64,000 nucleotides of DNA from Gnetum montanum. Taxonomy: Eukaryota > Streptophyta > Gnetopsida > Gnetales > Gnetaceae. Below the pieces are notes generated by a model, which was not told where the DNA came from, ran no database searches, and worked only from the letters and a program-made list of their open reading frames with translations. Position 1 is the stretch's first letter, and every line of letters begins with the position of its first letter. The stretch spans positions 740,543 to 804,542 of the forward strand of contig MNCI01025089.1 in NCBI GenBank assembly GCA_015680685.1, in the 5' to 3' direction. Made by a program: the position numbers and the translations under genes. Below, one piece after another: positions 22,901 through 35,451 of the stretch.

Positions 22901-23607
22901 AACATCCTATTTTTGAACATCATGGAAACTAATAGTATTTGATCAAAATAATGTGAATAACTTGATGATTTTAGTTACCTCATAGCCTTGGGAATATTAT
23001 ATTGTAATCACCTTATGCTTAAAAGAAAACTAAGTGATCTAGAAAGGGCTAATTATTAAGGGAAATTTACCATAACTACTGTTGATCCTTTGGTGACTAC
23101 AGGTGATGCTAAAAGAAACACCTAAGGAAGAAGGTCTTTTGTTAGGTAAGAAAATAAAGCCAATAGAGGGATAATGGAGGATATGACCATGGTCAAATCA
23201 TAGCACATACAAGATAGTAGCTCAAACTTTGCATGTTTTCTAGATCCATGGGGTGATGAGAAAAAATTTTAGTCCACACTTAAAGAATGATCTGCATAAC
23301 TAGAGAAACATCATCATAACAATCTAGGTTGGAAGTCTACCACCATTACCAAGAACAAGAAGAATCATCTTCATTAGATTTTTAAAGACCTCACCTCTAG
23401 AAATTTTGTAATCTTCAAAATCTGTCTAGTCTTTTTGTCACTTTGTCATTTTGTATACATCCACTTGAATAAAATTTTGCAATGTAGCACTCACATTTAG
23501 TTAGTAGTTAGCATTAGTCAATAATTTCATACCTTTCCAATTTTGTAAAGAAAGCTTGATCCTATCCTGTTAACTCAAGGATGAGTTTTTATTCAATCTT
23601 GGGGATA
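19931..23607 (+). pseudogene. Gypsy C interior: gag C half, remnant of protease, 3' non-coding
   Basis: From 19931 the plus strand is co-linear with G's gag starting at about 49356: QGWRQEQ..., EILGMYALGQLYEL and YDHLKDHCPILLHLHKSWVR with ALNMKFVQ (about 20590-20670). The 20768-21112 ORF lies in the gag spacer region and is weakly related. Around 21380-21545, VYVVATKPEDTQWLENENIK ends CMELTN, matching the protease-to-RT boundary of F (CMEPTK) and G (CMEL). The text then jumps directly to the region after integrase (about 21560) and the long 3' non-coding region, which shares GTGACCTCAAGAAAACTTG-like text with F and D. RT, RNase H and integrase are absent. Confidence 0.75.
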
Positions 23608-24554
23608 TGATGAATCATTAGTTGGTAGGGTTATCTAGTAAAATGTCAACTTTTTGGTTGGATCTGATATCCTAGCTCTAATAACAAGGCCCTGATAATA
23701 GATATCTGATGTCAAAGCCTCAATGTCAAGTATTCAATGTTGGAGCCTAGGACATGATGTCAAATGTCTGATATCACAGGGCATCCATTGACCTATACAT
23801 ATAGCACTTGGATGCATGGTTTGGAAATTAGTTTCAATAGTTTTGCATTGGTTTTTCATATTTTTGTTAATATAGTAGCTAAAATCTTATAGTTTTTTTC
23901 TCTAATATTATAGAATAGTTAGTGAGTGCTCATAGAGTGGATCTAAGTCAATTGTATGGAGTCTTATTCAAGTCACAATGTTCCTGAACATATTCCATGA
24001 ATGATAATAAGATCAAGATTGATTCTTATTCATTGTAGCACTTTGACATAGATTAGATTTACTTTCTATGAAATTTACTTTTCATGTACTTAGTTAATAT
24101 TTACATTTTCATGCATGTTAATTAATTAGGCACATAAGTATGATCGCTTGAAGCATGTGTATGACTCTTGGTAATCCTAGCAATGCTTAACGTTTGGTAA
24201 CACAACAGCATTAGATGTGTTCAAGATGTGCACGAGAAGTAGGATTAGACACTTATGTCATGGTTTTTGATTATTAATTAGTAATTAAATTAGTTGAATT
24301 AATTATAAATTGAGTTATAGATTATTGTTAATTATAGAATAATAAAATATAAAATAATAAAAATCATATGCCTCACTTTGGACTAAACCATACGTGACAA
24401 AGCTACCACTAGTCCAAGTGGGAAGATAGTGAACTACGATCAAGGCACAGTAATATAGATGCCACAACTAGTCCCATCCATGGAATTTGACTAGATTATG
24501 TGTGAATGCTTGTGATTTATATGGTTGGGCATAGGGGTACCTAGTCGCTCATCA
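23608..24554 (+). repeat. 3' LTR of Gypsy C (947 bp)
   Basis: Starts TGATGAATCATTAGTTGG and ends GTCGCTCATCA. It is the partner of 10903-11829 with clear but diverged identity, so the insertion is old. A purine-rich CTTGGGGATA immediately precedes it. The following 5 bp CTCAA match the 5' flank CTTAA except for one C/T change. Confidence 0.9.
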
Positions 24555-24559
24555 CTCAA

Positions 24560-25231
24560 TAATTTGACAGTTTCACAGATACGATATTGACAATTTTCAT
24601 ATCATTCTATATCAAATATAGAAATATCTTTTGTATGATTTTGATGAAGAGGTTAATATGAAAGTGCCTCATAGTAAGCCCTGGTTTGGCCTTGGATGTA
24701 GAATCTCATGTTGTTTTTTTGGTCCTCTCTCATAGTTTACATAGTTTATTTTCATTATATTTTATTTTAAATTTTAAAATGTGACATGGACTCAAAGTGA
24801 TCATTCCATCGTTGTCCATTTCAATATTAGTCTTTTGGTGTTGGATGATCATTCCATCACTACTATTTTAAGCACTAATTATTATTTTAGTGATTATTTC
24901 ATTCCTAATTTAGTGATCATTTCACCATCTTCCATAATCTTGGTTGCAAATATATTAAGGAAAATTATGATTTTAACATTTTTTCCATCACAATTTGAGT
25001 GTTGGAAATCTATTTCAAAATATTTCTTTTACCTTCATTAAATATCTGGTAGTTTTGTAGTTACAATGTTGGCAATTTCCATTTGATTTAATATAGAACA
25101 TAAAAATAGATTATGTATAAATTGGATTAAGAGGCTAATGTGAAAGTCCCTCATCATAGGCTTGGTTTGGCCTAAGATGTGGAAACCCATTATCATTCTT
25201 TAGCCTATTCTTTCTTAGTTTTGAAATTGAA
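24560..25231 (+). mobile_element. TRIM-like element, second part (rest of LTR2, interior 2, LTR3)
   Basis: LTR2 continues at 24560 (AATTTGACAG...) and ends GTGACA at 24786; joined with 10860-10902 it has the same length as LTR1 to within a few bases. A decayed primer site TGGACTCAAAGTG begins at 24787. Interior 2 (24787-24999) is a shorter version of interior 1, sharing GATCATTCCATCG and AGTCTTTTGGTG-like pieces. LTR3 starts TGTTGGAAATC at 25000 and ends TTTTGAAATTGAACA near 25231 with an internal deletion near its end. Together the pieces form LTR-interior-LTR-interior-LTR. Confidence 0.75.
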
Positions 25232-26330
25232 CATTATGTACTTGAAGAGCCCATATGAATAAGTTATATATTACCCATATCTTCCTTTGTTACCTACATG
25301 AAATAATTAGATAAGGTAAGGGATTATACTATTAATCATGAAATATGAACATAGTAAAAAATGATAATAATAATGGTGGGCTTCACATTTAATGGTGAAA
25401 TTCCAAATAGAATTAAAAAATAATAAAAATCATACTAATTCATTTATGTAAAACTCCAACAAAATAACCAAAACTTAATACTTTCTTAAATAAGATAAAG
25501 TGAAATATGCTAGATCAACACTTAAGAATCACACTACTAAACATGCAGTAAAGTTCTGCATGCTTAATGATTTAGGATTGACTTAGAATAGGCTAAAGTA
25601 GTAGATATCATAAAATTTAAAAATTTTCATTAGCATGAAATTGAACAAAAAAATATTTCAATTGCTAAAGTTTCCAAGTAATGGAGATGAACACTTGTGA
25701 GGTGTTTAATGTGTTCTTTGAATCAATATAATAAATAGTCCATAATATTGCATCTATAGTTAGCTATTTGTGATCTCACTTGTATAAGAAGATGACTAAC
25801 TAGCCTTTAGGTTTTCTACTCCCACCACTCACTATTGCTAAGGTGTGTTGCTTATTTTAAGAAAATGAAACTGCTAATTATTGCAATGTAAAGGTTACTA
25901 CAAATTGTAATCATTTTTAGCAACTAACTTATCATATGTAACGCCTATTGCATTCATAAACTTGGAATATGCACCTCCCACACTTGTATTATTTAATTAT
26001 TATCACCATTTTTGTTTAGCATCTAAATCCCTATATAATTGATAGGTAAGAGGTTAGGGTAATGTTAAAGCAAGTAAGCAAAAGTATTGAATAAGTGACC
26101 AACTAAGAGAGTGACTAACCCATCAATGTTTTAGAACACTTTGCCATTGAATGTATTCTCTTCTCTTATAATGCTTGGCTAGAATTAAGATTTGCTAGGA
26201 GATGAAGCCATTAATAGGGTTTTTATATGCTTTCCCCATGATAATTTCTTGCGCTCTTGGTCTATTTTATTGAATTTCTATTATTTGTTGTTGCTTTATT
26301 ATCCTAATTAATCAAGGTGTAAATTAATAA
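25232..26330. other. No gene; probably includes the 5' LTR of Copia E
   Basis: AT-rich with no coding similarity. The stretch ending at about 26331 must contain the E LTR because a primer site follows, but the LTR start cannot be set without the missing 3' LTR. Confidence 0.4.
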
Positions 26331-26331
26331 A

Positions 26332-26346
26332 TTGGTATCAAAGTGA
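26332..26346 (+). other. Primer-binding site of Copia E
   Basis: TTGGTATCAAAGTGAGG resembles the TTGGTATCAGAGC initiator-Met-tRNA site of plant Copia elements, 50 bp before a gag ATG. Confidence 0.75.
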
Positions 26347-26391
26347 GGTTGATTTGATTCATAGAGCTCTCATCTCAATAAGTGCATTAAG

Positions 26392-26885
26392 ATGGCAAGT
26401 GGTGCTAAGTACATTGAAAAAATAGAAAAAGTCAATGAAAACAACTACAATATTTGGAAACATAGGATGACAGATTTGTTAGTTGAAAAGAAACAAGTTG
26501 TATGCATCATTGGAATTAAACTGGAGAGCATGAAAAGCCAAAGATCAGAATTAATTAGATCATATGGATTTGGGAATAATTCATAAAGATATTTTTAATC
26601 ATGTGCTCATAAATTTACAAGATGAAAAGGCTATGAAAGGATTATGGGATATTGTGGGTAAGATATATTAATCTAGTACTTACTCAAATAAATTACATAT
26701 TAAAACATAATTATTGTTGTTAAATCTTTTTGAAAATAATACCATTGTATCTCATTTTACTACTTTTAATACTATTGTAAGATAATTGCAAACAATTGAT
26801 AATAAGATGGAAGAAGAAAATCAATATGTTGTCTTATTACAATCACTTCTATATTCATTTGAAAATATTACTTAAATATTACTAA
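26392..26885 (+). pseudogene. Copia E gag, first part
   Basis: Begins MASGAKYIEKIEKVNENNYN with IWKHRMTDLLVEKKQV, the Copia gag N-terminus (UBN2-type: N-Y-x-x-W). After 26586 it continues out of frame with MKGLWDIVGKIY-like text, DLLLLNLFENNT and EEENQYVVLLQSLLYSFENIT. It is cut at 26885/26886 by Gypsy F and resumes at 39098. Confidence 0.85.
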
Positions 26886-27600
26886 TGAGTCGTAGTTTTT
26901 TTGGCTGCATAGACGAGGCCTCATTGACATGGCCTCGTCAACTAGGCCTTGTCAACAAGGCCTAATTGACGCATCATATCATGCATCAACATGGCCCCAT
27001 CGATGCAGTGTCTATATTCAGCCATAAATACGCATCCACTAGCCACATTTATGGTAATAGAGATTTTAGTTACAATGAAGCTCTTACAATTTTTCCATTT
27101 GAAAGTTAAATGTTTTCTCTTGAGTGTCTATAGCATGAGGCATTGAGTGTATGAATCTTCATTCGAGCATTGTTGTACCTAAGCACGATAGTGTGTGCAA
27201 CAATAATGACAAGCTTTCTAATCAACCTTGCAACATTCTATATTGTAGTAGATACATGGGTTTAGAATGTATACAAAATGTGGGACCAAATGCTTATATT
27301 AGGACTAGTTAGACATTAGATAATTAGTTAAATTAAATTCATTATTCCAACTACTTTATTTCTCTTTAATCATCAAAACCATAAAAATACAAATGATAAA
27401 AATTAGATGTCTCAATTAAACTTAACCATACCAGTGTGCATCACAAGTGTAATTGGGAAGACAATGATTGATCTAGGCAAGATTCACTTCCTAGAAGACT
27501 AGTGCACCAGAAATAGTAAAGTCCACAAAATTAGACTGAATTGCACATGAATGCTTTGTGATTTATATTGTTGGGTGTAGGGGTACGTCGCCTCTCATCA
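26886..27600 (+). repeat. 5' LTR of Gypsy F (715 bp)
   Basis: Begins TGAGTCGTAG and ends CGCCTCTCATCA before a primer site. U3 carries repeated AGGCC motifs (GAGGCCTCATTGAC, ACTAGGCCTTGTCAAC); CATAAATACG near 27026 may be the TATA box. U5 aligns with 38740-39097 (TAGTAGATACATG, ACTAGTTAGACATTAG). Confidence 0.85.
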
Positions 27601-27620
27601 TTTGTGCCATTACTAGGGAC
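27601..27620 (+). other. Primer-binding site of Gypsy F
   Basis: TTTGTGCCATTACTAGGGAC after the LTR end; a decayed form of the TTGGCACCGTTGTCAGGGA site of G. Confidence 0.7.
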
Positions 27621-30180
27621 CTTTTTTGTTAAAACGTGCACCATCTAGGATTAGTAAATATTATTCATATCATTGGATGAACTCAAGGTCCACATCACTC
27701 TCAACAACATATAACTACTAAGCACATTGATAATTTTTTTTTTTTTTGCAAAATATCTTCTTCTTCCCACATATGTGAAGATGTTAAACCATCGATCCCA
27801 CAAGAGTGAAAAGTGGTATATACTCATCTAGATGAGTATGTACTAGACTTCACCTTCATCCTACATCAAGATGAACAGTTGCGATGGCATGATATGAAGA
27901 GCAATATCATCTTGGCCCCTAATCAATTTGTGCCTGGAATGCTATTTCAAATCCTTAAAAATTTCAGTATGGAAGATCTTCACAAGGAATATGTTGTGAA
28001 TGATTATGATACTTAAAACTACTATCTAATCACAACACAACGCAAGCAAGATCGACATCAAGAGAAGCATCATGAGGCTATGAAGGAAAAACATTTTACT
28101 ATCCCTTGTTCCTACTAGATCAAGATGAAAATGAGGATCCTCCATTTGAAGGTTTACACCATGAGGATTCTCTACCCCCTATTACTAGTGGGAAGGGTGT
28201 GACCTTGAACATACAATCCACTATTCATAAATTAGTTTCAACAAAAAATGATAGCCAAGGTAGGGACTTGGGCAAGCATCACAATAGTAAGGGATCCAAG
28301 GATGGTGATCGTAATAAGTGAAAAGGTGATGGTAGAAATCATGGTGGTGGTGGTAGTCCACTTCATGTTCATCCTATTCATCCAATTCTGAACATTCCTC
28401 TTCATCTTTTGGTTCTCAGAGAAACCACCATCAAAACAATCATGATGAAGGTGATCAATGAGACAAAAATGATCATGAAGGCCATAAGATCAAAGGGATG
28501 GCCGAAACCATCATCAGCATCAGTGACACAGTGATGATGATGAATCTTTATTGGTAACTCAAAGCATGTTCAAGATTGTAAAGGCAATTAGAATTCCAAC
28601 TAGGCATATGAAATATAGTTGGATCAAGCACTTAAACATGAATAATATCCAAAGATTTTAGAGGGGATACAACTCTAATTCATAAACACATCTACAAGCT
28701 TTTCATGATGCTTGTGCCTTACAAAACATAGAAAATGAATGGTAGAGTCTTAATCTTTTCCCTTGGACGCTCATCAAGAAATTTGAAATCTAGTTGTCAT
28801 CCTTAGAGTTGGAATCTATTTACCAATGGAGTACCATGTTAGAGATATTTAATGAAAAATACCAAATGTACTTCCAAGTGTTTAATTTGAGAAGGAAAAT
28901 CCAAGGCTAGAAATAAGGAACACATGAACCCCTAGATGCCACCATGGGTAGATACTATTCACTCTTCCATTGGTGCCCTAGCCATGGTTATTCTCAAAGG
29001 GAACAACTTCATGACATTATATATGGACTCAGAGTAAAAACTATAAGAAGCCTTGAGGTGTATCCCCAAGGAAGATTATTTGAACTAAGAGTTCATTAGA
29101 TCCAAAGGTTAATTGAGTAGGTAGTAAAAAAATAAGGTGAGCTATGGAAAAGGAAAAGTGCAGAAGAGTATAATAGGGATCCTTCCATTTGGAAATTGAA
29201 GGTTCAATCTTATGATAAGGAGGAGTCAAGACTTGATGAAGTGGTGAATAGGAAAACCTTACCTATCCAAAAAATTTTTTTGATATTTTGATAAAGGTTG
29301 ATAAATTATGGGACTCTTTGGATGAAAAATTTCAAACTACTATGAAAATTGCTAAGGAATCCAAAGAGCAAAATAGTGATTATAATCATAGGAGGAAAAA
29401 AGAAGCTAAACATCATACCAAATAGGGAAGAGCAAAGTTGCAACTATAAAGGAAGTTGTCGAAATTGACTCTAATGATGAAACTGATTATGATAGTTGTC
29501 AATACAAATATCCAAAGGGTTGTTTCCTTATGATGTCACACTTACAAAAGTCTAGGGTATGCATTAAATCCTTGACTAGCATGTAGGAAAGCACCTAGAC
29601 AATTTCCTTATCCTCAAGGCAATCCAAGGCAATTCCACCAACAATAACAAGCTTACTACCCAAGTGAAACTCCTCCACAAGCATATGAACAATACCAATA
29701 GTGGTACCAACCACAATTTTGATAAATGCCACCACCAAGGTAGTAGTATCCTTATAGGCAATTAGATCCATATAGGTACTATGTCTAGAAATCCATCTCT
29801 CCAATAAGTTATGGAAGTCATACCACATTTAAACATTACTATTATCCTCTAGAGTACCACCAAACACATGCACCATCTACTTGACAAGAGAACCCATATC
29901 CATATCATCCTCCACATTTGTTTACACATACACCTCCACCTTCAACCCAGTTACCTCCTATTCCATCCATGGAAAGTGAGATTCCTTCATAACTACTACA
30001 ACAAAATGCTACAAGGGTTGTACATTTACAACCGGCTTTTCAACCAAGTGGTTCAAATAATCGATCTGAAAAAGGACCCTTCTTCTAATCCAGTAGTCCT
30101 CTCCAACACTCATAATCAAGTTTAGTTGATTATCCTACATCTCCAATACCATTATCTTCTGCATCAAATACCTTCAAGTG
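27621..30180 (+). pseudogene. Gypsy F gag
   Basis: The original start is lost. Gag text begins near 27812 (VYTHLDEYVLDFTFILHQDE), co-linear with G and D. The gag core appears near 28690-28880 (LQAFHDACALQNIENEW, STMLEIFNEKYQMYFQV), then GTHEPLDATMGRYYSLFHWC and GELWKRKSAEEYNRDPS (to about 29180). A gag C-terminal spacer rich in Q, P and H follows to about 30180. Stops and frameshifts are numerous. Minus-strand ORFs between 29041 and 29828 are shadows. Confidence 0.8.
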
Positions 30181-30800
30181 CCCTTTAAACAAATAGCCAC
30201 CTTGGATTTGCACTATGATGCTAACTCATGTTATATCTAACTAGGTCAAGGGTAGCAATCTTCCCATGAAAAGATCTAACCTAGGATGTCTACTCATTTA
30301 CCTATAGATTGATGGATATGAGCTATGCAAGGCTCTTCTTGACTCTGGTTCTGGAGTTAATCTCATCTTACATGACATGTATAAGGCCTAGAACCTACCA
30401 CCTCTCAAGAAGAGCAACATCCATCTAGAATTGGTAAATCAGTTAATTACTATCCCTCTAGGATTAGTAGAGGACATTGTAACAATAGTTTTTGGATGGT
30501 CCTATCCTGCTGATGTTCTAGTAATCAAGGTTGAAAACTGCAAAAGTGACTTTCCCATCATTATGAGAAGAGCTTGGTTAAGCACAGTCGATGCATGTAT
30601 GGTCATAAGGAATCTTTTTCTGGATATCTTCAAAGAAAGTGAATTTGGAAAAATAGAGAGGAAATGCATTCCATGCATCACATACAATGATAATGGGTGC
30701 AATTCCATGCAAAATATTTGGTCCATCAAGAGTACATACATTAAAGCATGCAATCAATGTGCAAAAGAAATCAATATTTAAAGGTGTCTATATGCAGCCG
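30181..30800 (+). pseudogene. Gypsy F retropepsin
   Basis: ALLDSGSGVNLI with DSG at 30341-30349 is the aspartic-protease active site in its canonical form; the homologous D and G copies have DLG. Downstream are LKKSNIHLELVNQLITIPLG, WSYPADVLVIKVENCKSDFP and PIIMRRAWLSTVDACM (open to 30781). It cleaves the Gag-Pol polyprotein in active elements. Confidence 0.88.
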
Positions 30801-31960
30801 ACACAAAACAAGATGGAACCCAATGGCTAATAGCTTACTCAGATAGTAGCACAGTATGCATGGAACCAACTAAGACCCTAATATGTGCTTATATTGAAGG
30901 AATTGACAACCTTGAACAAGTTCATTCTAGCTCTTTGACAAAGATAATGACACCTGTTGGGGAGAGTTGCAAATCCCTAATAACTTCAAGAAAGAGCCTC
31001 TAAAGCTAAAAGATTTACCAATTAGTATGGAATATGCATTTTCAAAAAATGGTAAAATAGACATAATTAATGCCAAACTTGCTCATGAACAAAAAGAAAA
31101 TATATTAAAGGTAGTTAACAAATGGCCAACAACCTTTGCTTGGTCATATCCTAAGGTAATAGGAATCAATCCAAGGATATGCTAGCATTGCATTTACACT
31201 AACCTTGCTATGAAGCCTAGAAGATAGTTGTAGAGGTGGCTAAATGCCAAATTGAAATAGATCATCAAGGATGAAATTGAACAACTCCTCAAGACGAGGT
31301 TCATCCATCTCATTACGGATAGTCAGTGGGTTAGCCCACTTGTAATTGTTCTAAAGAAAGATGGAAAATGGTGGGTCTACATTGATTTCAAGATGTTGAA
31401 TATGGCATCATTTAAAGATCATTTTCCATTACCATTTGTGGATCAAGTGTTGGACACCATATCTAGGCATTGTTATTATAACTTCTTGGATGATTATAAT
31501 GGCTATATTCAAATCCAAATTATGCTATAAGATTAGGCCAATACAACATTCACAAGTCCCTAGGGGACTTTTACATATTGTAAAATGTCAATGAGTCTAT
31601 GTAATGCCCCCATAACATTCCAACACCTAGTCCTTATTATTTTTCAATAGTAGATTGGTAATGGTGTTGAAGTCTTCATGGATGACTATTCCACCTATGG
31701 AGCTACATTTGGGCAAGCCTTTGACCACCTTGAGTAAGATCTAAAGAGATGTGTAGAAATAGACTTGTAGCTCAACTAGCAAAAAATCCATCTCATGGTC
31801 CAAGAAGGCATTGTGCTAAGGCATCAACTTTTGCAAAAGGGGATTGAGGTAGATCTAGAAAAGATAAGGGTCATCCAAGGAATAACATGCCAAACAAAGA
31901 GAGTTAAATATGTTTAGTCATTCCTTAGATACACTAGCTACTATTGAAGATTCATAAAGA
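30801..31960 (+). pseudogene. Gypsy F reverse transcriptase
   Basis: Starts after the CMEPTK boundary (about 30865). RT blocks: KKDGKWWVYIDFKMLNMASF and KDHFPLPFVDQVLDTISRHC (31350-31470), NFLDDYNGYIQIQI, TFTSP.GTFTY, SLCNAPITFQHL (31590-31630) and EVFMDDYSTYGATF with the catalytic FMDD at 31675-31686. Thumb-region text follows, including a tract ending TSYY.RFIKNFSKIAKF (31930-31980). In-frame stops are scattered but the core keeps one frame for long stretches. Confidence 0.9.
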
Positions 31961-32600
31961 ATTTCTCTAAGATAGCAAAATTTTTGGTAGTGCTTACAAA
32001 TAAAGATGCACCTTTTATCTAAACCAAGGAATGTGAACATGTGTTCCAATAGTTAAAGAAGAAACGGGTAGAAACAACAATCCTATGAGCACCAGATTTG
32101 TTTAGACCCTTCCACATCATGAAAAATGCATCTAACTATGCCTTGGGAGTAATGATTATGTAGATGGATGATAAGAAATTCCCATACTACATTCACTATA
32201 TGATCTGAAGCATTGTGGGATCATAATTAAATTACACCACGATGGAGAAAGAACTAATGGAATTTGTGTACACTTTGGAAAATTTCAAGCACTATGTGCT
32301 GAGCTACAAAGTATTTATGCACACAGACCATAGTGCAATCCACTTCTTTATGAACAAGCGAACAGTGAGCCCTCGTGTCATATGATGGCTTGTGATCTTG
32401 TAAGAATTCAATCTCATGATGGTAGATTGAAAAGGAATTGAGAATGTGGTCACTGACGACCTCTCATATTTAAGATGGGATAATAAAGAGAAGGAGAGCC
32501 TACTCTCTAATTAATTTCAAAATGAACTTCTCTTTATAGGAGCAATAAGTGAACAAACACCTGTAGCAAAAACAATGGCATCTTAACCTATCTTCTTACT
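31961..32600 (+). pseudogene. Gypsy F RNase H
   Basis: RPFHIMKNASNYALGVMI (about 32105-32160), YYIHYM, LNYTTMEKELMEFVYTLENF and KHYVLSYKVFMHTDHSAIHF then MNKRTVSPR (32225-32380), ending ENVVTDDLSYLRWDNKEKES (about 32440-32500). The first aspartate of the active site (TDAS in relatives) is now KNAS. It removes RNA from the RNA:DNA hybrid in active elements. Confidence 0.88.
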
Positions 32601-33892
32601 TAGAAGATGCCACAAGATTTGGACTTTAGAGAGAAGAAACAATTTCTTCATAGGGCCAAATACTTTATGGAAATTAATGGACATCTTTACAAGGTGTGCC
32701 AATGGCCTGATTCATTAGTGTGTCCCTTACAAAGATCAACTACACATTCTCCAAGATGCTAATGAAAGACCTTGCAAAGGCCACTATGTAGGAAGATGCA
32801 TGGCCATAAAAATCTTGATGGCAAGATACTATTGGCCTACAATCTTCAGGGATTCCCACTAGTTTTTCCTATCTTATAAACATTGTCAACAAGATGGGGG
32901 GATGATCGCTCGTATGGAAGGTCCTCAATAGTGGATTTAACCTCTAGAACATTTTAACATACAGAACATTAACTTCATGGATCCCATCACACCCATGTCT
33001 AATGGAAAGACATATATTATCATAGTAGTTAACTACTACACAAAATGGGCAGAAGCAGTAGCCATTACTGATTGTATATTATCCCCTAATGGTAATTTAT
33101 ATAACAAAATATTGTATATAGGTTTGAGGTGTTGCATTCACTAATTTTTGATAATTGAATAGGTGCAACTTTTAGAAAGTTAATGCAATGTTTGGGGGTT
33201 GAACATAAATTAACATTGCATTAACAATCAAGTAGATGTAACCAACTAGGAGATCACAAAAATACTAACACATACCACTAGAAAATATGGGAAGGATTGA
33301 ATTAAAAAACTTAATGATGCTCTAGAGGCTTATTGTTCAATGTGGAAACTTCCTATTGGGTATTCTCCCTATGAGTTAGCGTATGGAAAACTTCTAATGT
33401 TCCCAATCTAGTTTGAGCTTCGTACATTCTCAATTTCTTGTGATCTAAAACTTGATCTAAGTCTAGCATAGAAAGAAAGAATGACCATCTTGAATGTGCT
33501 AGATAAAAATTAATTCATGGCCCTATCTTTCAATGAGGTGCATAAGGCATTCAACAAGAAATGTTATGACCTCAGAATAAGGAAAGTAAAACTTCAACCA
33601 AAAGATAAGGTCCTCTACTAGAACCCTACACATGTACCCCAGAAGGAAAAATTTCAAACATTGTGGAAGGGACCTTATATAATTGATTATACCTTTTCCT
33701 CTAGAGCCTAGTTTATTTACAAACCTAGAAGCTCAAATAAAAAGTAATTGGTCAACATCCAATAAGATAAAACCTTTCCTCGAACCAAAACAAGCTAGTA
33801 CCACTCCCACCTCGACAAATGGACAACCACATTCCATTTTTTGGATCTCCTTCTTCAAACTCAATTGTGGAGGAAATGGGAAACCATGCTAA
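32601..33892 (+). pseudogene. Gypsy F integrase
   Basis: Zinc-binding end CKGHYVGRCMAIKILMARYY then SYKHCQQDGGM (32770-32900); core FMDPITPMSNGKTYIIIVVN with YYTKWAEAV (32970-33060), where the catalytic D of VVDY is N. Then YGKD.IKKLNDALEAYCSMW, PIGYSPYELAYGK (33290-33400) and the tail EKFQTLWKGPYII (33650-33690). The last open piece, 33683-33892, ends NGQPHSIFWISFFKLNCGGN then GKPC, the same C-terminal tail as D and G. Several stops; inactive. Confidence 0.88.
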
Positions 33893-35451
33893 CAAGTCCA
33901 TATGGCTTCTTAGTTTTTCTACTTTTTATTTTCCCTGTTTTTGATTTTACAAGTTATTTATTTTACAAATTTCTTTTTTAGAGTTTTCTAGTTTTCTGCC
34001 ATCATCAATACCTTTGAATCTTTCTCAATTATTTTACACTCTATTATATATTTTATTTTATTTTATTTATTTATTTTGAAGTGTGATATTTCCTCACTTT
34101 TGTTAATAAAGTTACTTTATTGTCACAAGATACAATACTGGTATTACAATTTACTAATGTTTATTTGTGCTAAATGTGTGATTGTTAATGTCTAGTTTCT
34201 ATTTTTGAATTCTAATGTCTGTGACTTTGACATGGTTTATTTTTCATGGAACAAGTAATGAGTCCATGTAATCCACCCATCCAATAAACTATATGGTTTT
34301 CCTTATTCTAGGAATTTGAGGTCCCTTTCCATTAAATAAACTTTTAGTCAATCAATGACCTTGGTAGTTCTAGAATTAGAAAGCATTTAAAGGTTTGTAA
34401 AGGGTGTGACTTCAAGGGAACTCAATACTCTTTGTAGTCTTCTAGTTTGTTGAGTGTCTGAGTATTTTTCACAAACTTCTTACCATTCCACTCCAACCAC
34501 TAATAGGAAGTTAAATAAAGTCTTTGCATGGTATGGTTTCCCTCCAAAAATTCAAAAAAATTTATGAATGATGGGAATTCAAAGCACATCCCTTACATGG
34601 TATAGTTTCCATTTAAAAAATAATAATGTGAATTCAAAGCACATCCCTTGGATAAATAAATAGGCTACAAGCACAGGTTATGGGACTAGAAAGACATGCA
34701 TCTATGCCTGAAGGTCCCCTCTAACAAGGGCTCTCTCTCACTTCCTACTTTCTATTTTCTTCTCCTTATGGAATGGTGGTTTTTTTGTGGAAGTGCTCTC
34801 ATGTTTTGAGTGGATGGATCAGTCTTAGGGTGATGATGCAAAGTCACTAGAAGTGGATAGTTTTGGTTTGGACTGAGGATAGACCTTCTCAAGTCAATTT
34901 AACAACAAACTCCACAAGGGACTTCTTATGACCTTAATTTAGATTTCCATCCCACCTTCTCTATCGTCCATCCATGCTACCATAACTCACCTCACTACTG
35001 AGTTCCCTATTATGCTCTATGTCTTGGTCTAATGTGTTTGAATTCTTGGATAGATTAATTTTGATTGGTCCTTAACTTTTCATGATCATTAATTGACTGA
35101 GGGGCTCACAAACTTCTTAGTTGAGGTTATGCAAGGACAAGAAGGGCATGAGTTTGATATGGGGAGAACCCACTTGCATAGCTCTTAGCTTGATTAGTTA
35201 AGTTTCCTTACCTTTAACATTACTACAATCCTATCTTTCACATATTCCATTACATATTCTACTCAATGTGCCTTAACCTTTTATTTCATTCATCCACTAA
35301 ATCATTTTTCATTTTTCTCCATTTTTTCCAAGTTTATGAGTTCCAACATCCTCTTCTCATATTCTCATACAATTCTCGACCTTTTGATCTTTCATTTAAC
35401 TACAATTTTGTTCAAAAACTCTATGTATTTTGCAAGTTGGACCAAAGTCAA
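33893..35451 (+). other. 3' non-coding region of Gypsy F
   Basis: No coding similarity. It aligns piecewise with the same region of C, D and G (GTGACTTCAAG, TTTGCATGGT, AATTCAAAGCACATCCCTT). The last repeats twice at about 34570 and 34630, a local tandem duplication. Confidence 0.65.
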
